Positions 59,333-64,000 of a stretch of DNA of 64,000 nucleotides are shown in pieces. Positions within the stretch are counted from its first letter, which is position 1, and every line of letters begins with the position of its first letter. Origin of the DNA: Mycolicibacterium palauense (lineage in GTDB: Bacteria > Actinomycetota > Actinomycetes > Mycobacteriales > Mycobacteriaceae); assembly GCF_002592005.1 (NCBI RefSeq), contig NZ_NVQF01000017.1, positions 1 to 64,000 of the forward strand, given 5' to 3'. The translations under genes were made by a program, and so were the position numbers. The notes beneath the pieces were generated by a model that was not told where the DNA came from, made no database searches, and worked only from the letters and a program-made list of their open reading frames with translations.

Positions 59333-60219
59333 CCGCGACGTACTCCGCCCCTTCGGCCCCGTCGGCGCCCTCGTCATCGCCGGCGCCGGCCCGCGGGCGA
59401 CGGTGGCCCGTGGTCCTGCGCGAGAACCTGGCGGTGATGCCGCTCGTCGCGGTCGTCGCGATCGCGGTCGCGGGACCGTTCCTCGTCCCGTTCGACCCGG
59501 AAGCGGTGGTGGGGCCGCCGACCCGGCCGCCGGACGGCACCTACTGGTTCGGGACGGATTCCGTGGGCCTGGACGTGTTCTCCCGAACCATCGCCGCGGC
59601 CCATCTCGACCTGGCGATCGCAGCCGCCGTGATGGTGCTCAGCACGACGATCGGGATCGTCGTGGGGCTGCTGATCGGGATGAACGAGGCCGACACCAGG
59701 CTGGTCGGGGGTGGCGCCCGCGGGGCGGCGCGTTTCATGGACCTGCTGCAGGCGCTGCCGGCCGTGGTGATCGGGCTCGTGGTGGTGTCGCTGTTCGGCG
59801 CGGGGATCACCACCATCGTCGTCGCGTTGACCGTCGTCCTGCTGCCGACACAGGTCCGGCTGGTACGCACCGAAGTGCTGCGGGTCCGTTCGGAGGCCTA
59901 TCTGGACGCGGCCCGCATGGCCGGGCTCAGCGAGCGCAGGCTCACCATCCGCCACGTGCTGCCGAACTCGTCGTGGCCGGCGCTGGAGAACGCCTCGGTG
60001 CTGTTCGGGATCGCGATCACCCTGACCGCCACGCTGGGGTTCCTCGGCGTCGGCATCCCGCAGCCGACCCCGGAGTGGGGCTCGATGATCGCCCGGGGAG
60101 CCTCCGACGCCTCCGTCGGCCGCTGGTGGCCGGCGCTGTTCCCGGCGCTGGCCCTGGTGTTCACCGTCGCCTCGGTGGCGGTCGCGATGCGCAGCGTGCT
60201 GCACAGGCGGCGCCGATGA
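59329..60219 (+). CDS. Dpp/Opp-type ABC importer permease C
   Basis: A 296-residue permease with a Ser/Pro-rich N-terminal tail and about six helices. YWFGTDSVGLDVFSR is the diagnostic DppC loop, and the EAA region is EAYLDAARMAGLSERRLTIRHVLPN. The ATG overlaps the upstream stop as ATGA. With permease B and ATPases D/F it completes the membrane part of the importer; the receptor gene is separate at 63423. Confidence 0.87.
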   Translation: MTATYSAPSAPSAPSSSPAPARGRRWPVVLRENLAVMPLVAVVAIAVAGPFLVPFDPEAVVGPPTRPPDGTYWFGTDSVGLDVFSRTIAAAHLDLAIAAAVMVLSTTIGIVVGLLIGMNEADTRLVGGGARGAARFMDLLQALPAVVIGLVVVSLFGAGITTIVVALTVVLLPTQVRLVRTEVLRVRSEAYLDAARMAGLSERRLTIRHVLPNSSWPALENASVLFGIAITLTATLGFLGVGIPQPTPEWGSMIARGASDASVGRWWPALFPALALVFTVASVAVAMRSVLHRRRR

Positions 60220-61010
60220 ACCACGCCGACGAAGCACGCTTCCGCAGTCAGCGCCGGGCGAACTCGGCCCGGCGCAGGCTGCAGACCCAGACCCGCCGTG
60301 CCTACCTGCTGCTGCGCTCCGGCATCCGCTCCGGGGCCTACCAGCCCGAGGAGGTGCTGGTCGAGGACCAGCTCATCGAGCTGCTGGCGACGAGCCGCAA
60401 CGCGGTCCGCCAGGCCCTGCAGATGCTGGCCGAGGAGGGCCTCGTCGACCGCAGCCCGCGACGCGGCACGAGCGTGTCGAACAGCCTGAACCTGGCGCTC
60501 GACCAACGCCGGCGCCCGGCTGCCGGCGGGCTGTCCACCGAGCTGTCCTGGCGGGGCGCCGACGTGGAGGCCACCAAGGTGGAGAGCCGCACCGTGCCGT
60601 GCACCTCGCACATCCAGACGCGGCTCGCGCTGCTGCCGGGCGACCTGGTGCGCATGGACGAGTACCTGGTGACCGCCGACGGCGAGCCGGTGGCCGTGCG
60701 CGTCGGCTACATCCCCGCCGACATCACGGCCGGCGACTACACGCCGGTGCCCCGGCACCGCTCGGTGATCTTCGAGCGGCGTTTCAAGGCGGCCTTCGGG
60801 CGCAGCGAGGACTCCATCGAGGCGGTGGCCTGCGAGGAGCGCACCGCCAGGCTCCTCGGGGTGAAGGAGGGTTCGCCGATCCTCCTGGTGGAGACACTGT
60901 CCGTCGACGCCGAGGACGTTCCCCGCGAGCTGAGCTACAACTACAACCGCGGTGACCGTGTCTCGATCCTCACCTCGGCGCTGGCTCCCGACTCGGCGGG
61001 GCTGGAGTGA
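60216..61010 (+). CDS. GntR family regulator with UTRA effector domain
   Basis: A 264-residue regulator. The N-terminal winged helix-turn-helix includes LIELLATSRNAVRQALQML and a wing with RSPRRGTSV; the UTRA sensing domain occupies about 110-255 (VRMDEYLVTADGEPVAVRVG, LSYNYNRGD). It overlaps the permease gene (ATGA), so it is embedded in the importer operon and probably senses the imported compound or a product. Inverted repeats at 61.77-61.86 kb are candidate sites. Confidence 0.87.
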   Translation: MNHADEARFRSQRRANSARRRLQTQTRRAYLLLRSGIRSGAYQPEEVLVEDQLIELLATSRNAVRQALQMLAEEGLVDRSPRRGTSVSNSLNLALDQRRRPAAGGLSTELSWRGADVEATKVESRTVPCTSHIQTRLALLPGDLVRMDEYLVTADGEPVAVRVGYIPADITAGDYTPVPRHRSVIFERRFKAAFGRSEDSIEAVACEERTARLLGVKEGSPILLVETLSVDAEDVPRELSYNYNRGDRVSILTSALAPDSAGLE

Positions 61011-61747
61011 CGGCCGGGGCCGCGGCCCTCGCACCGACCGGCACCCTGCGGGTCGCGCTGAACGTCAGCAACACCCTGCTGGTCGAGCGCGACGGGGACG
61101 GCGGCTGGGCGGGCATCGCCCCGGGGGTGGCCCGGCTGCTCGCCGCCGAGCTCGGGATCGCCTGCGAGTTCGCGCCCTACCCGCTGCCGACCGACATCGC
61201 CGCGGACACGCGGTGGGACGTGGCACTGATCGCGGTCGATCCCGGCCGGGCCGCGGACTTCGCGTTCGGCCCGCCGTATGCCCGGATCGACGCGACGCTG
61301 CTGGTGCGCGCGGGTCACACCGCGCAGAGCTGGCGGGACCTGGATGTTCCCGGGCGCACGATCGCCGCACCTCGGGGCAGCGCGTTCGGGCTGTGGCTGC
61401 AACGGCACGTCGAGCATGCCGAGCTGCGCCTGGAACCGGGCGCAGGTGCCTTCCGGGCATTCGTCGACGAGGAGCTCGACGCGTTCGCCGGGCTGCGCCC
61501 GGCGCTGGGCAGCGCCCTGCGCCGGGTCCCGGGTTCCCGGCTGCTCGACGATTCCTTCACGGCCGTCCAGCAGGGCATCGCCGTGCGCACACCGCCGGCG
61601 CCAGGGGCGCTGGAGCTGCTGGATCGTTTCGTCGATTCCGCCCTGGCAAGCGGCGCAATCGCCCGGCTCGTCGAGCAGTATCCGGCGGAGGGCCTTGCGG
61701 CCATGTCGCATTCGGCGGCGACGAACGGCGCGTCCCCACCGACCTAG
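61007..61747 (+). CDS. Substrate-binding-protein-like domain (family 3) without signal peptide
   Basis: A 246-residue protein whose fold elements match family-3 amino-acid-binding proteins: TLRVALNVSNTLLVERDGDG at strand 1, WDVALIAVDPGRAADFAFGPPYA, and DLDVPGRTIAAPRGSAFGLWL of lobe 2. It has no signal peptide, lipobox or membrane segment, so it should be cytoplasmic. The GTG overlaps the GntR stop (GTGA). It may bind or buffer the imported ligand, modulate the regulator, or be a related enzyme; function is not established. Confidence 0.75.
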   Translation: MTAGAAALAPTGTLRVALNVSNTLLVERDGDGGWAGIAPGVARLLAAELGIACEFAPYPLPTDIAADTRWDVALIAVDPGRAADFAFGPPYARIDATLLVRAGHTAQSWRDLDVPGRTIAAPRGSAFGLWLQRHVEHAELRLEPGAGAFRAFVDEELDAFAGLRPALGSALRRVPGSRLLDDSFTAVQQGIAVRTPPAPGALELLDRFVDSALASGAIARLVEQYPAEGLAAMSHSAATNGASPPT

Positions 61748-62075
61748 ACGGCACACCGGCCGAATACCGGACCTCACATGTGACCGAAAGCGCTTCGGAT
61801 GCTGCGCAAGAGACAATTCGTCTTCTGACAATGTGTGCACTGCAGTTATTTTCATTCACACATGCGTCCTCACATACGGCGACACGGCCGTTCCTCCGCG
61901 ACCGAATCTGCGGCGGAACGGGTTTCGGGGTTCGCGACATCCCGCCATCACAAACGGCGTAACCGCGACGACATCGCCACCACATCTGCGTGGTACAGAC
62001 TTCTCGGTGACGGATCGGCGCAGTGCAAGACCGCCGACCGCAGAGCGTAAAACACGAGCGAGCAAGGAGTGCAAG
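61748..62075 (+). promoter_or_regulatory. 328-bp regulatory gap before the monooxygenase
   Basis: No convincing gene is seen. It holds a perfect palindrome TCACATGTGA (61774-61783), AGAC-AATTC-GTCT within about 61811-61823, and the spaced inverted repeat ATGTGTG (61831-61837)/CACACAT (61857-61863). The core 61810-61865 is AT-rich and promoter-like. These are candidate sites for the GntR-UTRA regulator encoded upstream. A short basic frame at 61835-62050 lacks support. Confidence 0.55.
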
Positions 62076-63389
62076 GTGTTTCATCTGGGATGGTTTCTCG
62101 GCAACGGCTACGCGATTCAGCCGTGGGTCGGGGAGACCTGGGCGGGCCGCAACGGGTACGACTGGATGCGCCCGGACCTGTACCAGGACATGGCCGGGTC
62201 GCTGGAGCGGGCCGGGTTCGATTACATCCTGATCGAGGACACGGTCGGCATCGACGACACCTACGGATCCTCACTGGAGGCTCCGCTGCGGATCGCCCGC
62301 CAGGTGCCGAAGAACGATCCGGTGCCGCTGGTGCCGCTGATGACGCAGCGAACCCGCCACATCGGAGTCGCGGTCACCATGTCGTCGAGCTTCTACCATC
62401 CCTATATGGCGGCGCGGGCGATGACGACGCTGGACCACCTCACCGAGGGCCGGGCCGCGGTCAACGTCGTCACGTCGGTCAACCACCGGGCCGCGCAGAA
62501 CTTCGGCCTGGACCAGCATTACGAACACGACCTGCGCTACGAGATGGCCCAGGAGTGGCTCGACGCCACGACCCAGTTGTGGGACTCCTGGGAGCCCGGT
62601 GCGGTCCTCGTCGACGAGGACGCGGGGGTCTACGCCGACCACACCAAGGTGCACGTCGTCGACTTCCAGGGCAAGTTCTTCAAGACCCGGGGTCCGCTGA
62701 ACACCATGCCCGGCCCGCAGGGCAGACCGGTGATCGTGCAGGCGGGCAACAGCGGTCCGGGTCGCGACCTGGCGGCCAGATTCGCCGAGACCATGCTCGC
62801 CCACGGCTCCAGCGTGGAGCAGATGAAGGCATTCCGAGAGGACATGCACCGGCGCATGGCCCTGCACGGCCGCAAGCCCGGTGACTGCAAGATCATGTTC
62901 CTGCTGAGCCCGATCCTGGGTGAGAGCAACGAGATCGCCCGGGAGAAGGAGCGCCTGATGATGCTCGCCGGCAAGACTCCGGGGGCAATCGAGACCAAGC
63001 TGTGGAATCTGAGCTACCAGTCCGGCGGCGAGGTCGACTTCTCCACGATTCCGCTCGACGAGCCCATGCCCGAGATCGTCGGCAACGGCGAGGTCAGCAC
63101 CATCAAGAGCTTCGTCAACTTCGCCCAGGGCAAGACGCTGCGCGAGGCTCTGGAGACCTTCCGCTTCGCCGGCGGGATCGACGCCGTGGGGTCCCCGGAC
63201 ACCGTCGCCGCCATCATGGGCGAGGTCATGGACGAGGTGGGAGGCGACGGTTTCCTGCTGTATCCCAAGGTGACCCGGCACGCGCTCGCCGAGATCGCCG
63301 ACGGCCTGGCCCCGGCGCTGCGCAAGCGCGGGCTGATCCGCGACGGCTACAGCTACTCCACGCTCCGCGAGAACCTGCTCGAGTTCTAG
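62076..63389 (+). CDS. NtaA/SnaA/DszA-type flavin-dependent monooxygenase
   Basis: A 437-residue luciferase-like monooxygenase of the group including nitrilotriacetate (NtaA), pristinamycin IIA (SnaA) and dibenzothiophene sulfone (DszA) monooxygenases. FHLGWFLGNGYAIQPW, RIGVAVTMSSSFYHPYMAAR-like text (HIGVAVTMSSSFYHPY), GRAAVNVVTSVN, and VIVQAGNSGPGRDLAARFAE are the family blocks. It uses FMNH2 and O2, so it needs a reductase, perhaps those at 52.5-53.5 kb. GTG start with AAGGAG seven bases upstream. Substrate unknown. Confidence 0.9.
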   Translation: MFHLGWFLGNGYAIQPWVGETWAGRNGYDWMRPDLYQDMAGSLERAGFDYILIEDTVGIDDTYGSSLEAPLRIARQVPKNDPVPLVPLMTQRTRHIGVAVTMSSSFYHPYMAARAMTTLDHLTEGRAAVNVVTSVNHRAAQNFGLDQHYEHDLRYEMAQEWLDATTQLWDSWEPGAVLVDEDAGVYADHTKVHVVDFQGKFFKTRGPLNTMPGPQGRPVIVQAGNSGPGRDLAARFAETMLAHGSSVEQMKAFREDMHRRMALHGRKPGDCKIMFLLSPILGESNEIAREKERLMMLAGKTPGAIETKLWNLSYQSGGEVDFSTIPLDEPMPEIVGNGEVSTIKSFVNFAQGKTLREALETFRFAGGIDAVGSPDTVAAIMGEVMDEVGGDGFLLYPKVTRHALAEIADGLAPALRKRGLIRDGYSYSTLRENLLEF

Positions 63390-63422
63390 CCGCCGACTCA
63401 CATTCCCACCAGGAGAATCGAC

Positions 63423-64000
63423 ATGAGAATTTCCCTGCCCCCGGCGCTCGGTGCACGGCGCCGGAAACGAACGGCCGCCGCCGCGGCGCTCAGCGTGATG
63501 CTGCTCGCCGCCGGCTGCGGCGGCGCGGGCGGCGGCGACCGGACGACGGACGGACTGGTGGTGCTCAGCCCCTCCCAGGCGACCTCGTTCGCCGCTGACG
63601 GGGGCGCCACCGGCGGCGCCGACGGCGCCGAGTTGGTCATGAACACCGGCGCCGGCCTGGTCCGCAACCCCTACGTCGTCGACGAGGCCTCCGGTGTGCT
63701 CAAACAGGACTGGTATGACTTCGAGCCGCTGCTGGCCGAGAAGTACGAGGTCAGCCCCGACGGCCGGACCTACACCTTCACGCTGCGGCGCGGCGTGCTG
63801 AGCCAGTCGGGCAACGAGCTCACCGCCGACGACGTGTTGTGGTCCTACGAACGCAAATTCGCCAGCCCCGGCAGCGCCAAGTTCCTCAACGACCCGATCA
63901 TCACCGACCCGGCCCGCCAGATCGCCAAGGTCGACGACTACACCGTCACCATCACGATCGACGATCCCGGCGAGGGCTTCACGCTGCTGTCGTTGCTGGC
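63423..64000 (+). CDS. Dpp/Opp-type substrate-binding lipoprotein (partial)
   Basis: The first 192 residues of a family-5 solute-binding protein, cut by the window end. A basic start (RRRKR), a hydrophobic stretch and the lipobox LLAAGC (Cys about residue 33) mark a lipoprotein. FEPLLAEKYEVSPDGRTYTFTLRRGV and LTADDVLWSYERKF are classic DppA/OppA motifs. It follows the monooxygenase by 33 bp with AGGAGA before the ATG, and should be the external receptor of the importer at 56-60 kb. Confidence 0.9.
   Translation, partial: MRISLPPALGARRRKRTAAAAALSVMLLAAGCGGAGGGDRTTDGLVVLSPSQATSFAADGGATGGADGAELVMNTGAGLVRNPYVVDEASGVLKQDWYDFEPLLAEKYEVSPDGRTYTFTLRRGVLSQSGNELTADDVLWSYERKFASPGSAKFLNDPIITDPARQIAKVDDYTVTITIDDPGEGFTLLSLL

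Noticed and set aside
61835..62050. A 71-residue basic frame before the monooxygenase
   Set aside because: No ribosome site, and a His/Arg-rich composition without a domain. It overlaps the predicted regulatory repeats.

Overview
This GC-rich window is from a fast-growing mycobacterium (Mycobacterium/Mycolicibacterium type). Many genes start without a leader behind a TANNNT -10 box. It encodes a DevR/DevS two-component pair and Rv0203-like haemophore (MHB) proteins. One stretch follows the M. tuberculosis order Rv0889c-Rv0910: citA, gltA2, Rv0897c, Rv0898c, prrB, prrA, accD3, echA6, Rv0906, Rv0907, ctpE, Rv0909, Rv0910. Synteny and family calls are from memory and motif reading; no search was run.

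Layout. 0.1-2.3 kb: leftward RidA, ABM-domain membrane protein and SDR genes. 2.4-6.7 kb: a large exported low-complexity protein, a 49-residue gene and a conserved hypothetical. 6.9-8.4 kb: allophanate-hydrolase-like amidase. 8.6-10.8 kb: a duplicated locus pairing small exported CX5C peptides with MHB haemophore-like proteins, plus a truncated third MHB copy. 10.8-20.6 kb: GAF-ANTAR regulator, carotenoid oxygenase behind a thiolase remnant, a CIRCE-controlled Hsp20, GNAT, ABC-F ATPase with a possible leader peptide, cupin, BKACE-like and VOC enzymes, and an RCK-2TM-RCK potassium channel. 21-23.3 kb: devR-devS.

23.3-32.8 kb: a leftward chain of tightly packed genes (echA6, MBL hydrolase, serine hydrolase lipoprotein, ctpE, MT0933-type antitoxin, SRPBCC partner, cyclopropane synthase), with accD3 divergent. 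32.9-40.9 kb: a block absent at this point in M. tuberculosis, containing a second heme-GAF DosT/DevS-type kinase, a P3A proton ATPase and a heterodimeric ABC exporter with one degenerate ATP site. 41-53.5 kb: prrA-prrB, FKBP, Rv0898c and Rv0897c homologues, an MFS pump with its MarR regulator and a perfect operator, gltA2, TetR, pdxH, citA and two flavin-related genes.

53.6-64 kb is an accessory flavin/uptake region. A MFS exporter and a RibBA homologue with altered active sites run leftward. A complete Dpp/Opp-type importer (two ATPases, two permeases), a GntR-UTRA regulator and a substrate-binding domain lacking a signal peptide run rightward with 4-8 bp overlaps. After a 328-bp regulatory gap come an NtaA/DszA-type flavin monooxygenase and the importer's lipoprotein receptor, cut by the window end. 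The likely logic is import of an unidentified small compound and its oxidation by FMNH2 chemistry.

Two convergent intergenic regions carry tandem repeats copied from the 3' end of the adjacent gene including its stop codon (FKBP and gltA2).
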